Virus record (IMG/VR): IMGVR_UViG_3300009436_000049
Coordinates: 1-39,975 of that record
Source: a virus
Direction: 5' to 3' (one strand)
DNA length: 39,975 bases
The stretch's first letter is position 1. Each line of letters begins with the position of its first letter. Under the pieces are notes generated by a model, which did no database searches, was not told the origin of the DNA, and saw nothing but the letters and a program-made list of their open reading frames with translations. Made by a program: the position numbers and the translations under genes. Shown here in pieces: positions 1-6,662 of the stretch.

Positions 1-123
1 AACTCATAATGTACACGTGTTTTTAATCGCTCACCCTCGTAAAATGGGTAAAGATGATGATGGTAATGACATTATGCCTGACTTGTACGATGTTAAAGGA
101 TCAGGAGATTTTAGAGATCAAGC
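1..123. repeat. Terminal direct repeat (copy 1)
   Basis: Bases 1-123 are identical to 39853-39975. The repeat lies inside a continuous reading frame (the primase-helicase), so it is either the overlap produced when a circular or circularly permuted genome is assembled, or a true short terminal redundancy. The uninterrupted frame across the join and the absence of any special sequence at the edges favour assembly overlap. The non-redundant genome is about 39,852 bp. Confidence 0.95.
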
Positions 124-427
124 TCATAACGGTTTATGTGTGCATAGGGTTTATGATAGCGATGATAAAAGAGATGTTATAATTAAAAACCTAAAGGCAA
201 AGTTTAAGAATCAAGGATCAGGTAATATAGGTAATACTGTAAGTGTAAAATTTAATGTTAAAAACGGTAGGTACTTTGAAAGCTTTGAGGATAATAGCCC
301 AATATGGGAGGAATCAAAACAACAGGAAATTAAACCAATTCAAAGTAATATAGAAAACAGTAGATTAAGCGCATTAAATAGGCAAAGCGGTTACCCTAGT
401 GAGTTAATTGATGACTGCCCTTTTTAA
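2..427 (+). CDS. Primase-helicase, C-terminal part (continues from 38465)
   Basis: This is the 3' end of the gene that starts at 38465; position 1 equals 39853 and the frame is preserved, giving a full protein of 604 residues. The part here holds the end of the RecA-like DnaB/T7 gp4-type helicase core, including the motif around LIAHPRK that in this family contacts nucleotide or DNA. About 60 residues of low-complexity tail follow. The protein ends in ELIDDCPF, an acidic tip with a terminal Pro-Phe that resembles the tip of bacterial SSB. The phage SSB-like protein at 34783 ends in a similar tip (QDDSLPF). The tip may bind a host replication partner; that is inference. An internal ATG at 17 is not the real start. 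Confidence 0.93.
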   Translation, partial: THNVHVFLIAHPRKMGKDDDGNDIMPDLYDVKGSGDFRDQAHNGLCVHRVYDSDDKRDVIIKNLKAKFKNQGSGNIGNTVSVKFNVKNGRYFESFEDNSPIWEESKQQEIKPIQSNIENSRLSALNRQSGYPSELIDDCPF

Positions 428-462
428 AATAAATATTAAAAAAAGTGTTTCATATTAGAATT

Positions 463-477
463 TTATTATTATATTTG
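463..477 (+). promoter_or_regulatory. Promoter, Bacteroidetes-type, long leader
   Basis: TTATTATTATATTTG contains the Bacteroidetes -7 box TAnnTTTG (470-477). The first ATG downstream is at 504, leaving a 26-nt A/C-rich leader. The same extended box occurs at 9248, 32015 and 33447. It would drive the operon of the HTH protein, helicase-methyltransferase and MazG-like protein. Confidence 0.6.
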
Positions 478-503
478 CATACACACAAAAACAATTAAAC
501 ATT

Positions 504-707
504 ATGAATCAAAAAACAAGGTTATTAAACTACCTAGAAGAGGGTAACAACATCAACCCGTTAAAGGCTTGGAATGAGCTAGGAATTTACAGATTAGCGT
601 CAAGGATATGCGATCTTAGAAAAGAGGGTATTAAGGTTAAGGATGTATGGTTAGATGTATCTAACAAATATGGAGAATTTGTAAAAGTTAAACAATACTA
701 TTTATAA
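504..707 (+). CDS. Small helix-turn-helix protein
   Basis: This 67-residue protein has a predicted winged-helix/HTH fold. An N-terminal helix (KTRLLNYLEEG) is followed by a turn with INPLKAWNELGIYRLASRI, the usual look of the small phage HTH domain found in many Bacteroidetes and Firmicutes phages, and a basic beta-wing (DLRKEGIKVK). It lies immediately after a TATATTTG promoter and 3 bases before the helicase-methyltransferase gene, so it is the first gene of that transcription unit. It could regulate early genes by binding DNA; no target can be assigned. The fold call is good, the role unknown. Confidence 0.7.
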   Translation: MNQKTRLLNYLEEGNNINPLKAWNELGIYRLASRICDLRKEGIKVKDVWLDVSNKYGEFVKVKQYYL

Positions 708-710
708 ACT

Positions 711-2876
711 ATGGACTATCAAAAATTTTTAAAAACAAAAGAGAAAAGTCATGTATCAAGTGGATTTGATATAGAAGAAAAAGCATTAAATACTAGCTTA
801 TTTGACTTTCAAAAGTTTACTGTAAAAACAGCCCTTAAAAAAGGTAGGTTTGCTGTATTTGCTGATTGTGGTTTAGGTAAAACACTAATGCAGTTAAGTT
901 GGGCTGAAGAAGTATTTAATTATACAGGGCAAAAGGTTTTATTATTAGCTCCTTTAGCAGTAGTAGAGCAAACAAAAAGAGAGGCAGTAAAGTTTAATAT
1001 TAACTTAGATAGCTTTGATATTACAAACTATGAACAGCTTAAAAATACTGATACTTCTATTTATTCAGGTGTAGTTTTAGATGAATCAAGTATTTTAAAA
1101 GGTAGAGATGGTAAACTATCAAGATATATTATTGATACTTTTAAAATGACTCCTTATAAGTTAGCTTGTACAGCTACACCATCACCAAATGATCACATGG
1201 AGTTAGGTCAGCACGTAGAGTTTTTAGGATTTGATACATATGACAATATGAAGTCTATGTTTTTTGTTCAAGATCAAAAAATAAAAAGTAATGATAAGTG
1301 GAGATTAAGAAAACACGCAAAAGATGATTTTTGGAAATATACTTGTAAATGGAGTATTTCAATTGATAACCCTAAAACATTAGGTTTTAATCATGATGGT
1401 TATGACTTGCCCGAAATAGAATATATTGAGCATATAATACCAGTAGAGAATACTACCAATAATTTATTTGGTGATGTTGCAGTTTCTGCTACTGATTTAC
1501 ATAAAGATTTAAAAAGAAGTCTAGATAAAAGAATTAATAAAACAGTTAATATTATTAATAAAACACCTAATGAACAGTTTATAATTTGGACATTAAAAAA
1601 TGATGAAGCGAAAGAGTTAAACAAAGTTTTAACTGATAGTATTAATGTTCAAGGATCTGATAAACCTGAGGTAAAAGCTAATAATTTAAATGGTTTTGCA
1701 AGAGAAGAGTTTAAAAGATTAATTACTAAAACATCAATAGCATCTTTTGGTATGAATTACCAGCAATGCCATAATATGATATTTACAAGCTATGATTTTA
1801 AGTTTGAAGCGTTTTATCAAGCTGTTAGAAGATGTTATAGATTTGGTCAAACTAAAAAAGTTAAAGTACATTTACTAGTACCCGAATCGCAACTTAATGT
1901 TAGAAAATCAATTTTAGAAAAAGAAAAAAAACATAAAGAAAAACAAAGAGAAATGGCTAAATATTCAAGTGACTCAAATTACAAATCTGAAGTAGAATTA
2001 ATAAACGTAAAAGAAAAAGAAGTAAAAGAAAAAGATTACTGGTTAATTAATGGAGATTGTAATGAAGAAATAAAAAAAATAAAAGATAATAGCGTAGATT
2101 ATTCTTTTTTTTCACCACCTTTTAAAGATTTATATACTTATTCTGATGATCCAAGAGATCTATCTAACGTAACTAGCAGTGATGAGTTTTATAATCATTT
2201 TAGATATTTAGTTCCTGAGTTGTTTAGAACTTTGAAAAGCGGTAGATTATTATCTATGCATATTATGCAAGGCACTACTTCAATAGGTAAAGATGGCTTT
2301 TTATCAATAATAGACTTTAGAGGAGAATTAATCAGATTATTTCAAGAAAATGGATTTATATTTCATGCTGAAAAAATGATAAGAAAGAATCCTCAACTTG
2401 CAGCAGTTAGAACTAAAAATGTACAATTAATGCATGGTCAAACTAAAAGAGATAGTTCAATTAATAGACCAGGACTAGCGGATTATGTTATAACTTTTAG
2501 AAAGCCTGGAATTAATGAAATTAAAATTAAAAATGATATTGATTTTGACTTATGGTGTAAACTAGCAGAGCCAGTATGGATGGATATTAATGAATCTGAT
2601 GTTATTTCTAATTTTAGAAAAGCAAAAGGAAATAAAGATGAAAAACATATGACACCTACTCAATTAAGTGTTATAAGAAATTGCTACTTGTTATGGTCAA
2701 ATGTTGGAGATGTTTGTTTTAGTCCTTTTGGAGGAGTTGGCTCTGAGGGATGCCAAGCTTTAAAAATGAATAGAAAAAGTATAAACATAGAATTAAAAAA
2801 CAGTTATTTTAATATGAATGTACATAATCATAAAGCTTTTGATTTAGAAAAAAACTCAGTATTAACTTTATTCTAA
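711..2876 (+). CDS. SNF2-type helicase fused to DNA methyltransferase
   Basis: This 721-residue protein joins two enzymes. Residues about 30-400 form an SF2/SNF2-like ATPase: Walker A GLGKT (54-58), motif II LDESS (123-127), motif III TATPS (154-158) and motif VI RRCYRFGQ near 370. Residues about 440-710 form a beta-class amino-methyltransferase: catalytic SPPF near 467, then the SAM-binding FGGVG near 672, in that order. SPPF is usual for N4-cytosine or N6-adenine enzymes. Helicase-methylase proteins are known in phages (for example the P1 DarB defence protein, which modifies DNA in cis), so a role in protecting phage DNA from host restriction is plausible. No nuclease motif is seen. It overlaps the MazG-like gene by one base (TAATG), implying translational coupling. 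The order is helicase first, methylase second. Confidence 0.88.
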   Translation: MDYQKFLKTKEKSHVSSGFDIEEKALNTSLFDFQKFTVKTALKKGRFAVFADCGLGKTLMQLSWAEEVFNYTGQKVLLLAPLAVVEQTKREAVKFNINLDSFDITNYEQLKNTDTSIYSGVVLDESSILKGRDGKLSRYIIDTFKMTPYKLACTATPSPNDHMELGQHVEFLGFDTYDNMKSMFFVQDQKIKSNDKWRLRKHAKDDFWKYTCKWSISIDNPKTLGFNHDGYDLPEIEYIEHIIPVENTTNNLFGDVAVSATDLHKDLKRSLDKRINKTVNIINKTPNEQFIIWTLKNDEAKELNKVLTDSINVQGSDKPEVKANNLNGFAREEFKRLITKTSIASFGMNYQQCHNMIFTSYDFKFEAFYQAVRRCYRFGQTKKVKVHLLVPESQLNVRKSILEKEKKHKEKQREMAKYSSDSNYKSEVELINVKEKEVKEKDYWLINGDCNEEIKKIKDNSVDYSFFSPPFKDLYTYSDDPRDLSNVTSSDEFYNHFRYLVPELFRTLKSGRLLSMHIMQGTTSIGKDGFLSIIDFRGELIRLFQENGFIFHAEKMIRKNPQLAAVRTKNVQLMHGQTKRDSSINRPGLADYVITFRKPGINEIKIKNDIDFDLWCKLAEPVWMDINESDVISNFRKAKGNKDEKHMTPTQLSVIRNCYLLWSNVGDVCFSPFGGVGSEGCQALKMNRKSINIELKNSYFNMNVHNHKAFDLEKNSVLTLF

Positions 2877-3157
2877 TGAAAGACTTAATAGAAGCAAATT
2901 ATAAAAGTATAGTAGATCGGGGGTTAATAGCCCCCTCTACTACTCTTTTTGAGTTTTTAGATAAAATAGATGAAGAGGTAGAAGAGTTAAATAAAGAAGC
3001 TTTAAAGCCTAAACAGTATAGCAACTTACCAGAAGAGTTAGCTGATGTTATAATGGTATGTCTTAACTTTGCTAAACATTATAACATAGATATAGAGCAA
3101 GAGATTAAAAATAAAATTAAGGTAAACGAACAAAGAGCGAAAAATGGTAAAAGATAA
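2876..3157 (+). CDS. MazG-like nucleotide pyrophosphohydrolase
   Basis: This 93-residue protein has the all-alpha NTP pyrophosphohydrolase pattern: EEVEEL near residues 33-38, then EELADVI near 53-59, the ExxE...ExxD metal-binding residues of MazG and dimeric dUTPase relatives. Such enzymes hydrolyse NTPs or dNTPs to the monophosphate and pyrophosphate. In phages they may clean the nucleotide pool or lower alarmone levels; which applies here is unknown. The ATG overlaps the upstream stop by one base, and the end overlaps the next gene by 14 bases. Confidence 0.75.
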   Translation: MKDLIEANYKSIVDRGLIAPSTTLFEFLDKIDEEVEELNKEALKPKQYSNLPEELADVIMVCLNFAKHYNIDIEQEIKNKIKVNEQRAKNGKR

Positions 3158-3419
3158 AGATTACTACAGATTTACAGCATTGAGATTCCTAGCTAACTCT
3201 ATTGCATTGTTAGAGGATATTGAGGACTTAAAAGAAACTAAGTTATATTCAAAACAGTTAAAGCATTACGGTAATAAGTTTGTCCATGAGCTGGAAAGAA
3301 TAGCAGTACCTTTAGAGGATGAGTTAGCTAAAAATGGAGAGATTGAAATAGTAGATGAGATTACAAAAGTAGTTAGAGAATTTAATAGGAGTGTAACAGA
3401 TCAATACTTAGTAAAATAA
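3144..3419 (+). CDS. Hypothetical helical protein
   Basis: This 91-residue, charged, mostly alpha-helical protein has no motif I recognise. It begins inside the end of the MazG-like gene (14-base overlap), so it is translated from the same mRNA. It is the last gene before a strong hairpin at 3425-3456. No signal peptide or membrane segment is visible. Confidence 0.6.
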   Translation: MVKDKDYYRFTALRFLANSIALLEDIEDLKETKLYSKQLKHYGNKFVHELERIAVPLEDELAKNGEIEIVDEITKVVREFNRSVTDQYLVK

Positions 3420-3424
3420 CGGTT

Positions 3425-3456
3425 AAAGTAATAACTTTTTTAATTGTTATTACTTT
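3425..3456 (+). terminator. Hairpin terminator after the MazG-like operon
   Basis: Perfect 11-bp inverted repeat: AAAGTAATAAC (3425-3435), a 10-base T-rich loop, GTTATTACTTT (3446-3456). It starts five bases after the preceding stop codon. There is only a short T-rich tail, so termination strength is uncertain. The candidate gene cassette begins about 17 bases further on. Confidence 0.6.
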
Positions 3457-3586
3457 GTGTTAAAAATATACGGTTAGCTGCGCACTAATCTAATAGACTT
3501 CACAGATATACGGGTTTAAGTTAATGAAGTATTCCCCCGTTATTTTTAACGGTTTGGGTATGGAAAGTAAATTAAACGGAATTGAA

Positions 3587-3763
3587 ATGAAAAAATTTGA
3601 AACAAAAGAAGAACTTGTAGAATGGATTGAAACAATGCACCTACAAAATACAAATGGAAGAGAAACGGAAGAAGAAATGTTTAGACTTGGAATAGAAGCT
3701 GCAATAGAAGAACTAACCGAGTTTAATTTATTTTCTATACCCGTTGTTGTGAAATCGTTTTAA
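3587..3763 (+). CDS. Hypothetical protein in candidate cassette
   Basis: A small acidic protein of 58 residues starting MKKFETKEELVEWIE. The frame is open upstream to ATGs at 3524 and 3560. I prefer 3587 because a perfect hairpin (CCGTTA-TTTT-TAACGG, 3537-3552) occupies the upstream part and because MKKF looks like a natural start. The stop TAA (3761-3763) falls in the loop of the hairpin at 3743-3777, so gene end and element are physically joined, as in integron cassettes. No homology recognised. It is not obviously a phage structural or replication gene, which fits cargo. Confidence 0.5.
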   Translation: MKKFETKEELVEWIETMHLQNTNGRETEEEMFRLGIEAAIEELTEFNLFSIPVVVKSF

Positions 3764-3777
3764 TGTTTTACAACAAC
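3743..3777 (+). repeat. attC-like hairpin element, site 1
   Basis: GTTGTTGTGAAA pairs with TTTTACAACAAC (12 bp, one G-T pair) around an 11-base loop, TCGTTTTAATG. The same loop occurs in the sense of the minus-strand genes at 26438-26448, and its CGTTTTAATG core at 25424-25433. Stem sequences differ between the three but stay paired. There is no T tract after it, so it is not an ordinary terminator. An outer stem like those of sites 2 and 3 is not clear here. Confidence 0.55.
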
Positions 3778-3847
3778 CTTGTAAAGAAAGCTTGAGCGTC
3801 GTTTTCTTTTTAGAAAATGTTCTTTTACAATACTGTTATATTTTTAG

Positions 3848-3855
3848 TATATTTA
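3848..3855 (+). promoter_or_regulatory. -7-like box with short leader
   Basis: TATATTTA ends 7 bases before the ATG at 3863. It is one of several TATATTTR boxes placed almost against a start codon. It would begin the HNH/TerS/TerL transcription unit after the candidate cassette. Confidence 0.45.
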
Positions 3856-3862
3856 AATTACT

Positions 3863-4057
3863 ATGAAAGTTAATCAAGTTAAGGTAGGTGATAAGTTTTA
3901 TTATAAGAGTGAATGGTATAAAGTTCTTAAATCAGATGATACTTTTACCTTTAGTAATAAGATAAAGAATGACGGTTATAGATATTTACTTTTGAATGAT
4001 ACCGAAGTAAGTATGGTAAAAGATGAGTATTTTAAAAAGAACCCTGATCATAAATAA
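3863..4057 (+). CDS. Hypothetical small protein
   Basis: This 64-residue protein has an N-terminal MKVNQVKVGDKFYY, the look of a small SH3-like or OB-like beta barrel, then a charged tail. It is one base from the HNH gene, so both are probably on one mRNA started by the TATATTTA box at 3848. Function unknown. Confidence 0.6.
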   Translation: MKVNQVKVGDKFYYKSEWYKVLKSDDTFTFSNKIKNDGYRYLLLNDTEVSMVKDEYFKKNPDHK

Positions 4058-4058
4058 G

Positions 4059-4694
4059 ATGGCTAAAAAAGTAGGTAGACCGAAATCAGAATTTGAAGAG
4101 TCAAAAAAAGACTTTCCAAAAGACTGGTACGATATAGTATTAAAAGAGTATAAAGAGGGGGCTAGTGATGTTGAAATAAAAGCAATGTTTTGGGAGTGGA
4201 GAAAGTCATTTTCTAATGATTTATGGGATAGATGGTTAGTAGAAGAAAAGGAGTTTTCGGAATTAATAAATAAAGGAAGGAGTTTATCTAAGAAATCTTT
4301 TAAAGAATACAATAGTGATGTAAGAGAAGAGAGAAATAGAAAACGACGAGAAAGAAGAGATGGTAAAAAAGAATATCAATCTAATAAGTTTGCTGTTTCA
4401 GCAAGAAATCTTTTAGGGTATCATTTAAGACAAAAAGGTAAAGCTAAAAGTAAAAAGACATTTGAATATTTTGGATATACACCTAAAGAGTATTTTAATT
4501 GTGTAAATTCAAAGCTAAAAGACGGAATGACTTTAGATAATTACGGATTATGGCATGTAGATCATATTAAGCCTTTATCATTGTTTGATTTAACGAAAGA
4601 TAAAGAAATTAAAAAAGCTTGGGCATTTGATAACTTACAATGCTTATGGGCTAGGGATAATATTTCAAAAAGTAATAAATATGAAGAAAGGTAA
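4059..4694 (+). CDS. HNH endonuclease with TerS-like N-terminal domain
   Basis: A 211-residue protein. The C-terminal third is an HNH nuclease: WHVDHIKPLS near residues 164-174 (the H-D-H core), then NLQCLWARDNISKSNK near 191-206, typical of free-standing phage HNH homing endonucleases. The first about 75 residues (GRPKSEFEE..., then a PKDW...EGASDVEI helix-turn-helix-like stretch) resemble the start of the adjacent TerS (GRPRIELKD..., PDKW...GGSIVEI). This suggests the nuclease captured or duplicated the TerS DNA-binding domain. The middle is very basic (RNRKRRERR). HNH proteins beside terminases occur in many phages and in HK97 one takes part in packaging; homing is the alternative. It overlaps TerS by 14 bases. 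Confidence 0.82.
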   Translation: MAKKVGRPKSEFEESKKDFPKDWYDIVLKEYKEGASDVEIKAMFWEWRKSFSNDLWDRWLVEEKEFSELINKGRSLSKKSFKEYNSDVREERNRKRRERRDGKKEYQSNKFAVSARNLLGYHLRQKGKAKSKKTFEYFGYTPKEYFNCVNSKLKDGMTLDNYGLWHVDHIKPLSLFDLTKDKEIKKAWAFDNLQCLWARDNISKSNKYEER

Positions 4695-5103
4695 AGGCAG
4701 ACCAAGAATAGAATTAAAAGACTTACCTGATAAGTGGGAGGAGTCTATTATTAACCTAGCAAAGAAAGGAGGTAGCATAGTAGAAATAGCTGTAGAGTTA
4801 GATATAAGTAGGAATACTTTAAAGGCTTTAAGTGAAAGAGATGAGCATTTTTTGAACACCATAAAAAAGTGTAAGAGATATTGTGAGGCTTGGTGGTTAG
4901 GAAAAGGTCGTACAGAGTTAGACAATAGAGACTTTTCTTATACTGGTTGGTACATGAATATGAAAAACCGTTTTGGCTGGGCTGATAAAAAAGAAATTAA
5001 AGAAGAGAAGAAAGTAGAAACCACTTTTGATTATAGTAACCTAGATGCAGAAACACTTAGAACAATTATTAAAGGGGTTAAACCTGACAAAGATACAGAG
5101 TGA
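4681..5103 (+). CDS. terS: Terminase small subunit
   Basis: A 140-residue protein starting MKKGKGRPRIEL. The 4681 ATG is preferred over one at 4627 because the GRP motif then sits at the N-terminus, as in the HNH neighbour. Residues about 25-55 form a helix-turn-helix (SIVEIAVELDISRNTLKAL), followed by a helical region with GWYMNMKNRFGWADK, a pattern common in small terminase proteins. TerS recognises phage DNA at pac or cos and recruits TerL. The gene lies directly before terL and overlaps it by 59 bases. Confidence 0.85.
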   Translation: MKKGKGRPRIELKDLPDKWEESIINLAKKGGSIVEIAVELDISRNTLKALSERDEHFLNTIKKCKRYCEAWWLGKGRTELDNRDFSYTGWYMNMKNRFGWADKKEIKEEKKVETTFDYSNLDAETLRTIIKGVKPDKDTE

Positions 5104-6502
5104 GTTATATAAGAAGTCTTTCTATGATTTTAGCTTAGACGCTTTTAAAACACTTCACAATGGGCAAGAGCTTATACCTAATTGGCATATTAAATTACTA
5201 TGTGATAGGTTACAAGTAGAGGCAGAGAGAATAGTAAACGGAGGAGAAAGAGATAAACATCTTTTAATTAATGTACCACCTAGAACATTAAAGAGTGAAT
5301 TAGTAAATGTTTTCTTTAGTGTTTACTGTTGGATATTAAAAGACTCAATACAGTTTATTAGTTCAAGTTACTCAGCAAGTTTATCTATAGTGCTTTCTAC
5401 TCAGTCCAGGAGGCTAATAGAGTCTGATTGGTTTATAGAGCATTTTCCTGATATTAAACTATCAAAAGATGAGAATACCAAAAGTAGGTATACAACTACT
5501 AACGGAGGTTTACGTTACTCTACCTCAACAGGTGGAACGGTTACAGGTATGGGTGCTGATGTAATAGTAATAGATGACCCACAAAACCCACAGTTAGCAA
5601 GATCAGAAGTAGAAAGAGATAACGCTAATAGATTCTTTAATGAAACTCTAAGAAGTAGATTAAACAATCCTGACAAAGGTATCTTTATTGTAATTATGCA
5701 AAGGTTACACGAGAATGATATGACAGGAATGTTATTAGAGAAAGAACCGCATAATTGGGAGCACATCTGTTTACCATCTGAACTATCTGATAACGTTAAA
5801 CCAATTGAATTACAAGAGCTTTATGTTGATGGTTTACTATTTCCACAAAGATTAAGTAAAAACGTCTTAGATGGCTTTAGAATTGGTTTAGGTTCGTATG
5901 GTTATAGTGGTCAATACTCACAGTTACCATCACCAAGTGAGGGAGGTATCTTTAAGGGTGATTGGTTTAACACTATTAAAGAATTACCTAATAATCTTAA
6001 ATTAGATCAGTTAAAGTGGGATTTCTATTTAGATACCGCATACACTAATAAACAAGAGAATGATGCTACAGCAATGTTATGCGCTGCTTTCCACAATAAC
6101 GAGCTATACATAAGAGAGGTAAGAGCCGTTCGTATGGAATTCCCTGAGCTAATTAAAGAGATTCAAAACTTTACAATAGTAAACGGTTACAGTAATAGAA
6201 GCCGTATATATGTAGAGCCTAAAGCAAGTGGTAAAAGTATTGTGCAGATGCTTAAACGGTCTACTGGATTAAATATAATGGAGGATAAACCACCAACTCA
6301 GGATAAAATTAGTAGAGCAAGTAGTATCTCCGCTTTTGTTGAGAGCGGTAGGGTAAGTATGTTAGACGGTAGATATATAGATAACTTTTTAAATGAGCTT
6401 AAAGGCTTTCCTAATGCTAAACACGATGATATGGTAGACGTTTTAATAATGGCTATTGATAGAAATACAAACAGACGTAAAAAAGTTAGGGCTATGTCAT
6501 AA
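5045..6502 (+). CDS. terL: Terminase large subunit
   Basis: A 485-residue packaging motor. The ATPase half has a degenerate Walker A, NVPPRTLKSE (about 76-85), without the usual glycine, as in several terminase subfamilies, and Walker B VIVIDDPQN near 173. The nuclease half has the RNase H-like acidic residues: LDTAY near 328 with a following ENDATA, and KHDDMVD near 459. It cuts concatemers and pumps DNA into the prohead through the portal at 27063. The start at 5045 overlaps terS by 59 bases. No in-frame ATG lies nearer the terS stop, but GTG or TTG starts cannot be excluded. Confidence 0.95.
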   Translation: MQKHLEQLLKGLNLTKIQSELYKKSFYDFSLDAFKTLHNGQELIPNWHIKLLCDRLQVEAERIVNGGERDKHLLINVPPRTLKSELVNVFFSVYCWILKDSIQFISSSYSASLSIVLSTQSRRLIESDWFIEHFPDIKLSKDENTKSRYTTTNGGLRYSTSTGGTVTGMGADVIVIDDPQNPQLARSEVERDNANRFFNETLRSRLNNPDKGIFIVIMQRLHENDMTGMLLEKEPHNWEHICLPSELSDNVKPIELQELYVDGLLFPQRLSKNVLDGFRIGLGSYGYSGQYSQLPSPSEGGIFKGDWFNTIKELPNNLKLDQLKWDFYLDTAYTNKQENDATAMLCAAFHNNELYIREVRAVRMEFPELIKEIQNFTIVNGYSNRSRIYVEPKASGKSIVQMLKRSTGLNIMEDKPPTQDKISRASSISAFVESGRVSMLDGRYIDNFLNELKGFPNAKHDDMVDVLIMAIDRNTNRRKKVRAMS

Positions 6503-6662
6503 GTTTACTATTAAAAAGTGCTATACATTACACTAATTCATATAAATAAACTATAATACTTTATAAACAACACTTTAAGTGTACTACATTGCACTATTAA
6601 AATTGATTATTCTCAATTCGCAAATCAAAAATAATTTATTACATTAGGGGCAAAACTAATAG
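6503..6662. promoter_or_regulatory. Repeat-rich intergenic region
   Basis: This 160-bp gap has two related 20-base blocks, AAGTGCTATACATTACACTA and AAGTGTACTACATTGCACTA (16 of 20 identical), each of the form AGTG-N10-CACT. The second joins a perfect dyad ACACTT-T-AAGTGT (6570-6582). AGTTTACT at 6502-6509 is the complement of the AGTAAACT half of the repeats at 37470 and 37682. TACATTAG (6640-6647) is a plausible -7 box 15 bases before the ATG at 6663. This could be an operator array or an origin; I cannot tell which. Confidence 0.45.

Larger units (their letters stand above)
3473..3777 (+). mobile_element. Candidate single-gene cassette
   Basis: This is a stretch of about 300 bp between a terminator hairpin and the next phage promoter. 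It starts near GTTAGCT (3473-3479), similar to the GTTAGCA outer arm of the hairpin element at 26418-26470. It holds one short gene and ends in a hairpin with loop TCGTTTTAATG, identical to that element's loop read in gene orientation. The limits are inferred; no recombinase gene is present in the genome. Confidence 0.4.

Noticed and set aside
4627-4680. Upstream start of TerS at 4627
   Set aside because: It would extend TerS into the HNH coding end and move the GRP motif away from the N-terminus; the ATG at 4681 gives the family-like start.
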